Shown in pieces: positions 8,169 to 18,076 of a DNA stretch of 51,659 nt. This stretch comes from Nitrospirota bacterium (GTDB lineage Bacteria > Nitrospirota > Thermodesulfovibrionia > Thermodesulfovibrionales > UBA6898): contig JAJXTV010000028.1 in the NCBI GenBank assembly GCA_021783515.1, positions 1 through 51,659 of the forward strand, read 5' to 3'. The position numbers and the translations under genes were made by a program. Under the pieces are notes generated by a model that was not told the DNA's origin, searched no databases, and saw nothing but the letters and a program-made list of their open reading frames with translations. Each line of letters starts with the position of its first letter. The first letter of the stretch is position 1.

Positions 8169-9547
8169 TATTTGATCCCGTATTTCGAGAGTCTGTGCCT
8201 GAACGAACGGAAGGAGAGGCTCAGGGTCCTGGCGGCTTCGGTCTTTACGCCCCGCGATTTTTCGAGGGCCTTGAGGAGGTAGTCTTTCTCGATCCGTTCG
8301 AGCAGGTTTTCGAGGTCGAAGCCTTCTTCGTCGAGATCGGGAAGACACCCGAGATTTCCGGCGGTCTGGAGGATTTCCGGCGGCAGGTCTTCCGGACCGA
8401 TAGTCTCCCGGTCCGAAAGCAGGACGACCCGCTCGATAATGTGCTCGAGCTCCCGCACATTTCCCTTCCAGTGATAGTTCATCAGAAATTCAAGCGCCTC
8501 GGGAGTCACCCTCTTGGGGGACTTCGAATACTTCAGGAGAAAATGGTCCACCAGGAGAGGGATATCCGGGCGGCGCTCTCTGAGGGGGGGGATCTCGATC
8601 GGCACGACGTTCAACCGGTAGTAAAGGTCTTCCCGGAAGCTTCCGGCCGCTATCGCCTCGGCGATATTCTTGTTGGTGGCAGAGATCACTCTGACGTTCA
8701 CGGTGATGTCACTTGTTCCGCCGACCCTCCTGAACGTCCCGTTTTCGAGCACCCTCAGAAGTTTCGACTGGAGCGACAGCGGCATCTCTCCGATCTCATC
8801 GAGAAAGAAGGTGCCGCCGTCGGCGATCTCGAAGAGTCCGGACTTGCTGAATACCGCGCCGGTAAAAGACCCCTTCATATGGCCGAACATCTCGGATTCG
8901 AGAAGCCCCTCGGGGAAGGTGGCGCAGTTGATCGTGACAAAATTCTTGTCTTTCCTCGGGCTGAGGTTATGGAGAGCCGATGCGACGAGTTCCTTGCCGG
9001 TGCCGCTCTCTCCCGTAATCAGCACTGTCGAGCTGCTGTTTGCGACCCGGGGAATCAGCTGGAACAGTTCCATCATCCGCGAGCTCTTGCCGATGATGTT
9101 CTCGAGGCGGTATGACGTATGGAACTTTTCGCGGAGAAGCGAGAGTTCCTCGCTCAGGTTCTTTTTCTCAAAGGCCTTTTTTACGATCAGCCGGATTTCG
9201 TCGATCTTGAAAGGCTTGTGGATGTAATCGTAGGCCCCCCGTTTCATCGCTTCGATCGCAGACTCGGTCGTCCCGAAGGCGGTCACCATGATCACGATTG
9301 TCGACGGTGCGATTTCCTTTGCCTCTTTCAGAATCGCGAAGCCGTCCGCCTTAGGCATTTTGATGTCCGTAATGATGACGTCGAAGATATTGCTGCGGAT
9401 ATAGTCGAGCCCCTCCACCCCGTCAGTCGCGGTGGTGACGTCGTATGATTCCTCTTCGAGAAGGATCTTGAGCACCTCGCGCATGCTCCGCTCATCCTCG
9501 ATGATGAGTATTCTACCCTTGGAGCTTTCCATCTTCGGGCTTTCCAT
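8168..9547 (-). CDS. pilR: Sigma-54-dependent response regulator PilR (NtrC family)
   Basis: A 459-residue regulator with a receiver domain (about 10-125; phospho-acceptor Asp in IITDIKMPK) and an AAA+ sigma-54 interaction domain. The latter shows GESGTGKE as Walker A and GSFTGA as a variant of the GAFTGA loop. A C-terminal Fis-type helix-turn-helix ends in SFRSFRHRLSKYGIK, typical of PilR. It should activate sigma-54 promoters, classically the pilin gene, when phosphorylated by the adjacent PilS. Its start overlaps the pilS 3' end by about 35 bases; a second in-frame Met (MESSKGR) is an alternative start. No pilA is in the window. Confidence 0.9.
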   Translation of the reverse strand: MESPKMESSKGRILIIEDERSMREVLKILLEEESYDVTTATDGVEGLDYIRSNIFDVIITDIKMPKADGFAILKEAKEIAPSTIVIMVTAFGTTESAIEAMKRGAYDYIHKPFKIDEIRLIVKKAFEKKNLSEELSLLREKFHTSYRLENIIGKSSRMMELFQLIPRVANSSSTVLITGESGTGKELVASALHNLSPRKDKNFVTINCATFPEGLLESEMFGHMKGSFTGAVFSKSGLFEIADGGTFFLDEIGEMPLSLQSKLLRVLENGTFRRVGGTSDITVNVRVISATNKNIAEAIAAGSFREDLYYRLNVVPIEIPPLRERRPDIPLLVDHFLLKYSKSPKRVTPEALEFLMNYHWKGNVRELEHIIERVVLLSDRETIGPEDLPPEILQTAGNLGCLPDLDEEGFDLENLLERIEKDYLLKALEKSRGVKTEAARTLSLSFRSFRHRLSKYGIK

Positions 9548-11126
9548 CTTCCGCGTTTAGTATAATCTCAAAGACGGTTTTTATTCCAGGAACGCTCTTG
9601 ACGGAAAGCCTTCCGCGGTGCTCCTCGATGATCCGATAGGCGATCGACAGTCCCAGCCCGGTGCCCTCATCCTTGGTGGTAAAAAAGGGATAAAAGATCT
9701 TTTCGGTCTGCGAAGGGGGGATCCCGGGTCCGGTGTCGGAAAAAGAGATGCTGACCGACTTCTCTCCCTTCTTTGCCGACACCACCAGCTCCCCGCCGTC
9801 CTTCATCGATTCGATAGCGTTGATACCAAGGTTCCAGAACACCTGTCTGATCTTCTGCGGATCCACCCGCGCATAGAGCGGCCCCTCAAAATCTCTTCTG
9901 ATCCCGATATTCCCCATGTTCTGCTCGGCGTTTTTGAGCAGGGAGAGGGTTTCGTCGAGGAGAAGGTGGAGGTCGACCCGCCTCGGCTCGATGGGGCGGG
10001 GGCGGGAATAGGTGAGGAAGTCCGTAATGATGTTGTCGAGCCGCTCCATCTCCTTCAGCGCGATCCCCATCAGCTTTTCCTTGTGTTTGAGCGGGATCCT
10101 GTCGTCCCTGATCATCTCGATAGACCCTCTCATCGACGCCAGCGGATTCCTTATCTCGTGTGCGATGTTGGCGGAGAGTTCTCCGATCGCGGCCCATTTT
10201 TCCTTCTGCTTGATTTCAGCCTCGAGGGCCTTAAAAGGCGTCAGGTCCTGAAAGATGCCGATGAACCCGGTCTCCTGCCCGCCTGCGTCCTTCAGTCCGG
10301 AAACAGTCATGCCGAGTATCTTTCCCTCGCCGTTTTCCGTAGGCATCAGCTCTTCACGTCGGCCTTCCCGGAAGGGGAAGGTAAGGAAGGGGAGCGCCTC
10401 GCTTATGCTTCCGCCGATTACGCGGTCTTTCCCGACGCCGGTGATCTCCTCTGCCGCGCGATTGAAGACCAGTACGTTGCCATCCCGGTCGCTTGTAAAA
10501 AGGCCGCTCGGAAGGCTCTCGATCACCTTTGTATTGAACAGCTCGAGTTCCTTGAGATGGGTATCCCTTTCCTCGATCGTCTGCGATGCCTTTTCAAGGC
10601 TTGCCGAAAGATATCCGCCGAGGTAGGCGGTAACATAGAGCGAAAGGATATGCACGAAAATGTTGTAAAGAAACTCCCCTTCACGGGTCACAATCTCATG
10701 GGCTATAGGGAGGACGCCATAATACTGCAGGTCGAGAAGCGCTCCGTAGAGGATGCCGCTGACGCTTGCAATGATATATCCGGCCGTTCGGTTAAGGACG
10801 ATGCTCGACGACAGCACCGTCAGTATCAGGATAAAAGAGAACCAGCTCTCCACCCCCCCTGTCATCGAGATGAGCGCAATCTCGGCGATGACGTCGATGA
10901 GCAGCTGGACATACGTGAATAAGACGATGTTCCTCACCTTCCCCAGAAGGAGAGAGTAGACGATCGTTAGCGAATACAGACAGACGATCAGATAGGAGAG
11001 CGACTGCGGCTGATCGTAGAAGTAATCGATCCTGAAGAGAAACGAGGCGCCGAGCAGCAGCGTGACGAAGACGGCCCTGAAGCTGATCAGGGCCTTCACC
11101 CTTAAGGAAAGCGCATCTTCCGGCAT
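9513..11126 (-). CDS. pilS: Sensor histidine kinase PilS
   Basis: This 537-residue membrane sensor has about six transmembrane helices (20-180), a coiled segment and a PAS domain (about 205-310). A HisKA dimerisation box with the phospho-acceptor His in NIAHEIRNPLAS follows, then a HATPase domain (DTGPGIPPS, GTGLGLSI). The arrangement of an N-terminal helix bundle without a large periplasmic loop, then PAS, fits PilS. It phosphorylates PilR, encoded immediately downstream with overlapping ends. Transcription is likely shared with pilB-pilT-pilC, which lie just upstream. Confidence 0.9.
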   Translation of the reverse strand: MPEDALSLRVKALISFRAVFVTLLLGASFLFRIDYFYDQPQSLSYLIVCLYSLTIVYSLLLGKVRNIVLFTYVQLLIDVIAEIALISMTGGVESWFSFILILTVLSSSIVLNRTAGYIIASVSGILYGALLDLQYYGVLPIAHEIVTREGEFLYNIFVHILSLYVTAYLGGYLSASLEKASQTIEERDTHLKELELFNTKVIESLPSGLFTSDRDGNVLVFNRAAEEITGVGKDRVIGGSISEALPFLTFPFREGRREELMPTENGEGKILGMTVSGLKDAGGQETGFIGIFQDLTPFKALEAEIKQKEKWAAIGELSANIAHEIRNPLASMRGSIEMIRDDRIPLKHKEKLMGIALKEMERLDNIITDFLTYSRPRPIEPRRVDLHLLLDETLSLLKNAEQNMGNIGIRRDFEGPLYARVDPQKIRQVFWNLGINAIESMKDGGELVVSAKKGEKSVSISFSDTGPGIPPSQTEKIFYPFFTTKDEGTGLGLSIAYRIIEEHRGRLSVKSVPGIKTVFEIILNAEDGKPEDGKLQG

Positions 11127-11140
11127 CAGCCCATGCTTCG

Positions 11141-12352
11141 TTATTTGATGAGCGTAATGAGTTTGAAGATCGGCAGATACATCGCGACGACGATGAATCC
11201 GACCGTGCCGCCAAGGAACACCATCAGCATCGGCTCCATCATCGCTGTGAGGTTCGCAACGGCGTTGTCCACCTCGTCGTCGTAAAAGTCCGCGATTTTG
11301 CTCAGCATCGCATCGAGCGCGCCGGTGGATTCGCCGACCGCGATCATATGGGTCACCATCGGCGGAAAGACCTTCGATTTCAAGAGGGGTTCCGCGAGCG
11401 TTTTTCCTTCCGAAACGGCGGAACGGACGTCCATGACCGCATGTTCGATAATTTTGTTCCCGGCGGTCTTTGCCGTAATTTCGAGACCGTCGAGTATCGG
11501 GACGCCGCTGCTGATGAGGGTGCTCAGCGTCCTCGTAAACTTCGCCACCGCGACTTTCCTCAGCAGGAGGCCGAAGATCGGCAGCTTCAGGAATATCCTG
11601 TCCGTAATGATCCTGCCTTTTTCCGTCTTTCTGATCTGGCCGTAGACCACGATCAGGACGACGATCGTGAGGAATGACAGAAGACCTCCGAGACCGGCAA
11701 GAAAATTACTCAGCTTGATGATGAGCAGGGTAGGAAGAGGGAGCGTGCCGCCGAGAGTTGCGAACATCTTCGAAAAGGTCGGAACCACGAAGATCATGAT
11801 GATCGCGATGACGAGGACGGCGATGCAGGTGACGACTATCGGGTAGGTCATCGCCCCTTTGACCTTCTTCTTCAGCTTCATCGATTTTTCAATATAGGCG
11901 GCGAGACGGTTCAGGATCGTGTCGAGTATACCGCCGGCCTCACCCGCGGCGACCATGTTCGCGTACAGGTCAGTGAACACCTTGGGGTGCTTCTTCAGCG
12001 CATCTGCGTAGGTCGAGCCGGATTCGACATCCCCCTTTATGGTGACGAGCGTTTTGGCAAGAAACTTGTTTTCGACCTGCGTCGAAAGAATCTCGAGCGC
12101 CTGCACGAGCGGCAGGCCTGCATCGATCATCGTAGCGAACTGCCGGGTAAAGACGACGATGTCCTTGTCCGTTATGCCTGTGCCGAAACTTATCTGGGAA
12201 AGACTCTTTTTCTCCTTCGGTTTCACGATCGTGGGGACGATGTTCTTTTTCCGGAGCTGGGCGATCACCTCTTCCTTCGAGCCGGCCGTGATTTCTCCGG
12301 TTTCAATAGTCCCCCTGCTCGTCTTCCCGGACCATTCAAACACGTTAGCCAT
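11141..12352 (-). CDS. pilC: Type IV pilus inner-membrane platform protein PilC
   Basis: A 403-residue GspF/PilC-family protein that anchors the extension and retraction ATPases in the inner membrane. It has the typical duplicated cytoplasmic helical domains (about 65-190 and 270-390), each followed by hydrophobic helices near 170-245 and 370-400. The N-terminal segment MANVFEWSGKTSRGTIETGE is standard for the family. It is separated by 7 bases from pilT and 14 from pilS, so all belong to one leftward operon. Confidence 0.93.
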   Translation of the reverse strand: MANVFEWSGKTSRGTIETGEITAGSKEEVIAQLRKKNIVPTIVKPKEKKSLSQISFGTGITDKDIVVFTRQFATMIDAGLPLVQALEILSTQVENKFLAKTLVTIKGDVESGSTYADALKKHPKVFTDLYANMVAAGEAGGILDTILNRLAAYIEKSMKLKKKVKGAMTYPIVVTCIAVLVIAIIMIFVVPTFSKMFATLGGTLPLPTLLIIKLSNFLAGLGGLLSFLTIVVLIVVYGQIRKTEKGRIITDRIFLKLPIFGLLLRKVAVAKFTRTLSTLISSGVPILDGLEITAKTAGNKIIEHAVMDVRSAVSEGKTLAEPLLKSKVFPPMVTHMIAVGESTGALDAMLSKIADFYDDEVDNAVANLTAMMEPMLMVFLGGTVGFIVVAMYLPIFKLITLIK

Positions 12353-12359
12353 GTGTTCC

Positions 12360-13451
12360 CTACCTTCCGCGTCCAGACGGCGCGTTCGTGAGCCTCTGGA
12401 GCATTGTGATTAATTCTTCTGGCACCGGCGATCTGCCTATTGCGTCCTCATAAGAAAGATGCCCTTTGGAGTATAGCTCGATCAGGGACTGGTTCATCGT
12501 CTGCATGCCGAATTTCGCCTGTCCGGTCTGCATCATGCCGTAGATTTGGTGGATCTTGTCCTCCCGTATCAGGTTTCTGATGGCCGGGTTCGGAATCAGG
12601 AGCTCTATTGCGAGCACGCGCCCCTTGCCGGTTTTCTTCGGGATAAGCTGCTGGGCGAGTATTCCTTCGAGCACGAAGGAGAGCTGCACGCGTATCTGCT
12701 CCTGCTGATGGGGCGGAAAGACGTCGATGACACGGTTTATCGTCTGCACTGCCGAGTTGGTGTGAAGGGTCGCAAGTGTCAGATGACCGGTTTCCGCCAC
12801 GGTGAGCGCCGCCTCGATCGTCTCGAGGTCGCGCATCTCTCCGATTAGCACGACGTCGGGGTCCTGTCTGAGCACATATCTCAGCGCGGCCCGGAAGGAC
12901 GTGGTGTCAGCATTCACCTCCCGCTGGTTGATCAGGCATTTCTTGTGGCCGTGAAGGTACTCGATAGGGTCTTCCACCGTGATGATATGGTCGTATCGTT
13001 CAGAATTGATCCGGTCGACCATGGCCGCGAGCGTGGTGGATTTGCCGCTTCCGGTGGCGCCCGTCACCAGGATCAGCCCCCTGGGCTTCTTCACGAGCTC
13101 ATTGACTACTTCGGGAAGCCCGAGGTCCTGAAACGTCTTGATCTCGAAGGGGATTGTCCGGAAGGCCCCGGCGACTGCGCCCCTCTGCATAAAAATGTTT
13201 CCCCTGAACCTGCTCAGCCCCTTCACCCCGAACGAAAGATCGAGTTCATTATTCTCCTCGAATTTATGCTTCTGGCTGTCGGTAAGGATGCTGTAACAGA
13301 CCGCCTTGGTCTCCGCCGGGCTGAGTGCCGGCAGATCAAGGGGGATCAGCTTGCCGTCGACCCGCAGCCTCGGGGGGCTGTTGGTGGTAATATGCAGGTC
13401 CGAAGCGCCCCGCTCGATCATGGTTTTCAACAGGTCATAGATGCTTGCCAT
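12360..13451 (-). CDS. pilT: Pilus retraction ATPase PilT
   Basis: This 363-residue hexameric ATPase powers pilus retraction and twitching. The N-terminal PAS-like domain is followed by Walker A (GATGSGKST), the Asp box and Walker B (DVVLIGEMRD). The HLTLATLHTNSA histidine box that marks PilT and not PilB is also present. Full length and all core motifs are intact. It lies 14 bases after pilB and 7 before pilC. Confidence 0.95.
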   Translation of the reverse strand: MASIYDLLKTMIERGASDLHITTNSPPRLRVDGKLIPLDLPALSPAETKAVCYSILTDSQKHKFEENNELDLSFGVKGLSRFRGNIFMQRGAVAGAFRTIPFEIKTFQDLGLPEVVNELVKKPRGLILVTGATGSGKSTTLAAMVDRINSERYDHIITVEDPIEYLHGHKKCLINQREVNADTTSFRAALRYVLRQDPDVVLIGEMRDLETIEAALTVAETGHLTLATLHTNSAVQTINRVIDVFPPHQQEQIRVQLSFVLEGILAQQLIPKKTGKGRVLAIELLIPNPAIRNLIREDKIHQIYGMMQTGQAKFGMQTMNQSLIELYSKGHLSYEDAIGRSPVPEELITMLQRLTNAPSGRGR

Positions 13452-13465
13452 TCATTATCTCCTTA

Positions 13466-15292
<1,827 letters not shown>

Positions 15293-15298
15293 ATCACT

Positions 15299-15327
15299 AA
15301 AATATATGAAATTACAATTATTGTCAA
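15299..15327 (-). promoter_or_regulatory. Promoter of the pil operon
   Basis: On the minus strand a consensus TTGACA (15327-15322) is followed after 17 bases by TATTTT (15304-15299). The pilB ATG is at 15292, so initiation would occur at or beside it. No Shine-Dalgarno sequence is visible. Confidence 0.55.
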
Positions 15328-15480
15328 TAAATCCTAACGCGGGGAAGTCTTTGATTTCGGTAGATATTCCGGCCCCGATTGTTTTATCATAAAAACAGCT
15401 CCTCAATGGACGACCGGGGTGGAGGCCGATCGTAGCGGAAACGGAGAAATTGTCGGGAAATCAGAGGGTTATCGGGAACT

Positions 15481-15909
15481 ATGCTCAACACGAGCAAGAA
15501 AATGCCTTCACCGGATGATATCGAGAGAGCCGGACGGCTCAGGGAGGTGCTGGAAGCCCTCGCCGAGGTGAATAAGAGGGTCCCGGTTATCGTCGAGGGC
15601 AAGAGAGACGCCACCGCATTGAAAACACTCGGCTTTTCCGGGGAGGTAATCACGCTGCATGGCGGCAAGGGGATCTATGAGTTCTGCGAGGACATTGCAG
15701 AACGGTATCCGAAGGTGATGCTATTGCTCGACTGGGACGACAAAGGGGAAAAACTTCACAGTTCGCTTTCGGGGAACCTCACGGGACAATGGGAGGAGTT
15801 CTCGGCGTTCAGGGGCATACTCAAGGTCCTTTGCCAGAAAGACATCAAGGACATCGAGGGAATACCGAAGCTGCTGGAGCGGCTCGAGGGCAATGAATAC
15901 CCTCGGTAG
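15481..15909 (+). CDS. Small TOPRIM-domain protein
   Basis: A 142-residue protein that is essentially one TOPRIM domain. The conserved glutamate lies in VIVEGKRD (Glu39) and the DxD-type metal motif in LLLDWDDKG (Asp84, Asp86, Asp87). Such stand-alone TOPRIM proteins, best known from archaea (UPF0292-like), resemble the catalytic part of primases, topoisomerases and RNase M5 but have no settled function here. Its 3' end overlaps yraN by 17 bases, so the two are co-translated. It diverges from pilB. Confidence 0.75.
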   Translation: MLNTSKKMPSPDDIERAGRLREVLEALAEVNKRVPVIVEGKRDATALKTLGFSGEVITLHGGKGIYEFCEDIAERYPKVMLLLDWDDKGEKLHSSLSGNLTGQWEEFSAFRGILKVLCQKDIKDIEGIPKLLERLEGNEYPR

Positions 15910-16240
15910 GGAAGGGGAAGAGCTTGCCGTCCGGTTTCTCAGGAAACAGGGATTCAGGATCCTCGAGAAAAACTACCGGACCCCTTTCGGAGAGATCGAC
16001 ATCGTAGCCGATGACCAGGGAGTGCTTGTTTTTATCGAGGTGAAGACCAGGCGCGGCGATTCCTTCGGCTATCCTTTCGAGGCGGTTGACCGGAGAAAGA
16101 GGGACAAGATAAGGAAGGTGGCCCTCAGCTACCTTAAGAAGATCAGGAAGGAGCCGCCGGCCAGGTTCGATGTCCTGAGCATAGATTTTGAGGGCGGGAG
16201 AAAGAATATCGATCATATCAAAGACGCCTTCGAAGTCTGA
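15893..16240 (+). CDS. yraN: UPF0102/YraN family endonuclease-fold protein
   Basis: A 115-residue protein matching the YraN family throughout. GREGEELAVRFLRKQGF at the N-terminus is followed by GEIDIVADD...LVFIEVKTRR, the PD-(D/E)xK-like core (Glu, Asp, Glu, Lys). The family has a restriction-nuclease fold and is suspected in DNA processing or repair, without a firmly assigned substrate. The start lies inside the 3' end of the TOPRIM gene. Confidence 0.9.
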   Translation: MNTLGREGEELAVRFLRKQGFRILEKNYRTPFGEIDIVADDQGVLVFIEVKTRRGDSFGYPFEAVDRRKRDKIRKVALSYLKKIRKEPPARFDVLSIDFEGGRKNIDHIKDAFEV

Positions 16241-16245
16241 AAATG

Positions 16246-16275
16246 TTGACTTTGTTTTTTTAATGATGCTATTCT
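16246..16275 (+). promoter_or_regulatory. Promoter of tRNA-Ala
   Basis: TTGACT and TATTCT are separated by 18 bases. The first base of the tRNA is 16 bases after the -10 box, giving a short 5' leader. Confidence 0.6.
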
Positions 16276-16290
16276 CAAGTTTACCGAAAT

Positions 16291-16366
<76 letters not shown>

Positions 16367-16491
16367 TTAAATCACAAGGGGTTAGGTCATCCCCGCCCCC
16401 CTGCTCATATGGCATTACACACCTGATTGTCTGGTTTTTGTCTGGTTGGATGCCTTAGACTGTCAACCACAAACCGCAATTTTGACAGTAG

Positions 16492-16728
16492 TTGTCACTT
16501 GCTGAGACTTCAGCCATGCAGTTTCTACAGATGACCTTTGACTTCCTGAAAATGATGGAATGGCTGCGAATGATCCGCGACCATATCGTGAACTCATTTT
16601 ATATGGAACGTGAGGACCTTGAGCTCTCGCCCTTCAATGCAAACGGCGGACTTGGGAAGATGTGGCAGCTCTTCGGGGAAGAACTCGACCTATTGATCCA
16701 GGAGATGAATGAGGCGCTAGTGGCGTGA
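16492..16728 (+). pseudogene. Remnant: C-terminal end of a type I restriction HsdR
   Basis: The 70-odd codons up to the stop read like the extreme C-terminus of EcoEI-type HsdR subunits. The markers are WLRMIRDHI, then acidic residues, SPFNANGGLGKMWQLFGEEL and LLIQEMNEALVA. The nuclease and helicase parts (over 800 residues normally) are missing, and stops lie immediately upstream in this frame. The apparent start is an accidental TTG (16492) or ATG (16516). It belongs to a different HsdR lineage from the intact hsdR at 18722, so it is the stump of an older system. Its stop is followed directly by the toxin-antitoxin promoter. Confidence 0.75.
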
Positions 16729-16732
16729 CGGG

Positions 16733-16782
16733 TTGCAATAATTTGCCCGGTAACGTAAAATACAGTACCTAATAGAGTACTG
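16733..16782 (+). promoter_or_regulatory. Promoter and operator of the toxin-antitoxin pair
   Basis: TTGCAA (16733-16738) and TAAAAT (16756-16761) are 17 bases apart. Directly after the -10 box lies an inverted repeat, CAGTAC and GTACTG with an eight-base spacer (16763-16782), placed where the antitoxin would repress. AAGGAG follows just before the ATG. Confidence 0.6.
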
Positions 16783-16796
16783 AAAGGAGCATCTCA

Positions 16797-17063
16797 ATGA
16801 ATACCGTAGCTGCACAGGAAATCAAGAGAAAGGGAATTTCCGCAGTAGATGAAGCGCTCAAGAATGGGCCTGTTCATGTTATCAAGAACAACCAGCCGCA
16901 ATATGTCGTGATAACAGAGACGCGGTATCGCGATCTCATCGAGGCTGAGGACGAGGCATTCAGCGAGCGCATCAAAAAGTCCCTGAAAGATGTGAAGGCA
17001 GGGAAGGTGCGACGTTTCAAGTCTGCGGATGAACTATTGAAGGCGATTGAGGAAGCGGGATAG
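16797..17063 (+). CDS. Phd/YefM-type antitoxin
   Basis: This 88-residue protein has the Phd/YefM DNA-binding fold at its N-terminus (IKRKGISAVDEAL, then VIKNNQPQYVVITETRYRDL). A charged, probably disordered toxin-binding tail (about 55-88, KKSLKDVKAG...) follows. It should neutralise the toxin encoded next to it and repress the shared promoter through the inverted repeat just upstream. AAGGAG precedes the ATG at good distance. Its TAG overlaps the toxin GTG by one base (TAGTG). Confidence 0.85.
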   Translation: MNTVAAQEIKRKGISAVDEALKNGPVHVIKNNQPQYVVITETRYRDLIEAEDEAFSERIKKSLKDVKAGKVRRFKSADELLKAIEEAG

Positions 17064-17338
17064 TGTACGCTATCTTAACTTCCGATTACTTCTTGAAACG
17101 AGCAAATAAATTCTTCAAAAAACATCCGGACTTAAGGGACCGATTCGCCCGCGTAGTCGATGACCTGAAAAAAGACCCATTTCAGCCGCGACTTGAATTG
17201 CATAGCCTCGGTGGGCAGTTAAAAGATATATGGGCAGTCAGTCTTTCACATGGCTACCGCATCACATTAAAAATAATGATCACGGAGAAGGAGATCCTGC
17301 TTCTCGACATCGGCAGCCATGACGAGGTCTATCGGTGA
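17063..17338 (+). CDS. RelE/YafQ-type mRNA interferase toxin
   Basis: A 91-residue RelE/ParE-superfamily toxin. Helices in KRANKFFKKHPDLRDRF are followed by a beta-sheet with LHSLGGQLKDIWAVSLSHGYRITL and a final LLDIGSHDEVYR, close to the YafQ/RelE signature (Arg in YRI, His in SHDEVY). Members cleave mRNA on the ribosome. The frame is intact, so the pair may be active. The stop TGA overlaps the GTG of the HsdS remnant (GTGA), showing that the module once led directly into a specificity subunit gene. Confidence 0.85.
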   Translation: MYAILTSDYFLKRANKFFKKHPDLRDRFARVVDDLKKDPFQPRLELHSLGGQLKDIWAVSLSHGYRITLKIMITEKEILLLDIGSHDEVYR

Positions 17339-17463
17339 AGGGTGAAAGGGATTTGCCGGAGGGGTGGGTTGTTGCCAAGTTGCCTGAGATTGCCAATATC
17401 GTAATGGGTCAATCGCCACCCTCACCGACATATAACACTGAAGGAAGGAGAATCTGTATCTGA
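17335..17463 (+). pseudogene. Remnant: N-terminal end of a type I specificity subunit HsdS
   Basis: From a GTG overlapping the toxin stop, 42 codons read LPEGWVVAKLPEIANIVMGQSPPSPTYN before an early TGA. This is the characteristic start of an HsdS target-recognition domain (LPxGW...GxxPxxxxYN). The remaining several hundred residues are gone; downstream sequence is unrelated AT-rich DNA. Together with the HsdR tail at 16492 it marks a deleted type I system. Confidence 0.75.
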
Positions 17464-17494
17464 ATGTTAAGCTCTACAAATTGCTCTCACAGTG

Positions 17495-17587
17495 ATATGT
17501 CGATGTTTTCGACATATAGATTTAACGTGTCGCTATTTTGCTGATATTTCGACATATCATGGAAATATGTCGATGCCGTCGACATGT
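17495..17587. promoter_or_regulatory. Cluster of TGTCGA inverted repeats (putative operators)
   Basis: Two 23-base sites have the same plan. ATATGTCGA, five bases and TCGACATAT lie at 17495-17517; ATATGTCGA, five bases and TCGACATGT lie at 17565-17587. Their centres are 70 bases apart. A further half-site TCGACATAT at 17549-17557 pairs with the second site to give another inverted repeat. This looks like a cooperative operator or protein-binding array. The cognate regulator is unknown. Confidence 0.55.
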
Positions 17588-17721
17588 CCATAGAACACGA
17601 TTATTTGGACACGTTATTGGGATATGTACATGACGTGGCCATGAGAAAAGAAGTCGCAGGGCTTATCAGGAAGATTTTTATGGCTTTCATAAGCAGCTCA
17701 CGTTCCCCTTTGCAATCCCCT

Positions 17722-17772
17722 GAGCACCACGAGCACATGGAGCACGCTTGAGCACAAAGAAACCATGAGCAC
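17722..17772. repeat. Five GAGCAC repeats with 9-10 base spacing
   Basis: GAGCAC starts at 17722, 17731, 17740, 17750 and 17767. The first three are spaced exactly nine bases apart. No function can be assigned. Confidence 0.5.
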
Positions 17773-18076
17773 TACGCCTTGGTGCCCAACTATTGGATAT
17801 TACGTCCTTAATAAAAAAATATTTGCGATAATCATTGCAGTTTAAAATATTAAGTTGTAATATTGATTGCAACTCATCTATAACGTAAGCTTTGAGATTG
17901 CAGATCGCAAGAAGCCTTACAGCATAAAAGTCCTTAATATTAAAGGCTTTTTTGGCTATGATGTAACTGTAGTTGGTTTGAGAGATATGTCTTCCGGTGG
18001 CATATTCAGCTTGAGCCTCCAAAACTCTGCCTCTCAAGCCAGCTATAAAAATTGTAATGGATGACGGAGGATCATT

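Larger units (their letters stand above)
17464..18076. other. Non-coding, repeat-bearing region between remnants and the wHTH gene
   Basis: No gene here could be supported. The left part holds the TGTCGA inverted-repeat cluster (17495-17587). The middle holds short GAGCAC repeats (17722-17772). The right part is AT-rich, with small inverted arms (AATATT about 17850). One frame from 17541 reads sensibly for about 50 codons (around YLDTLLGYVHDVAMRKEVAGL) but has no start, ribosome site or recognised relative. It may be a decayed gene. Confidence 0.5.

Noticed and set aside
17687-18037. Open frame of 116 codons on the minus strand (and a competing plus-strand frame at 17867-18064) in the repeat-bearing gap.
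   Set aside because: Both frames look partly protein-like but contradict each other. Neither has a ribosome site or a recognised family, and the minus frame runs through the GAGCAC repeats.
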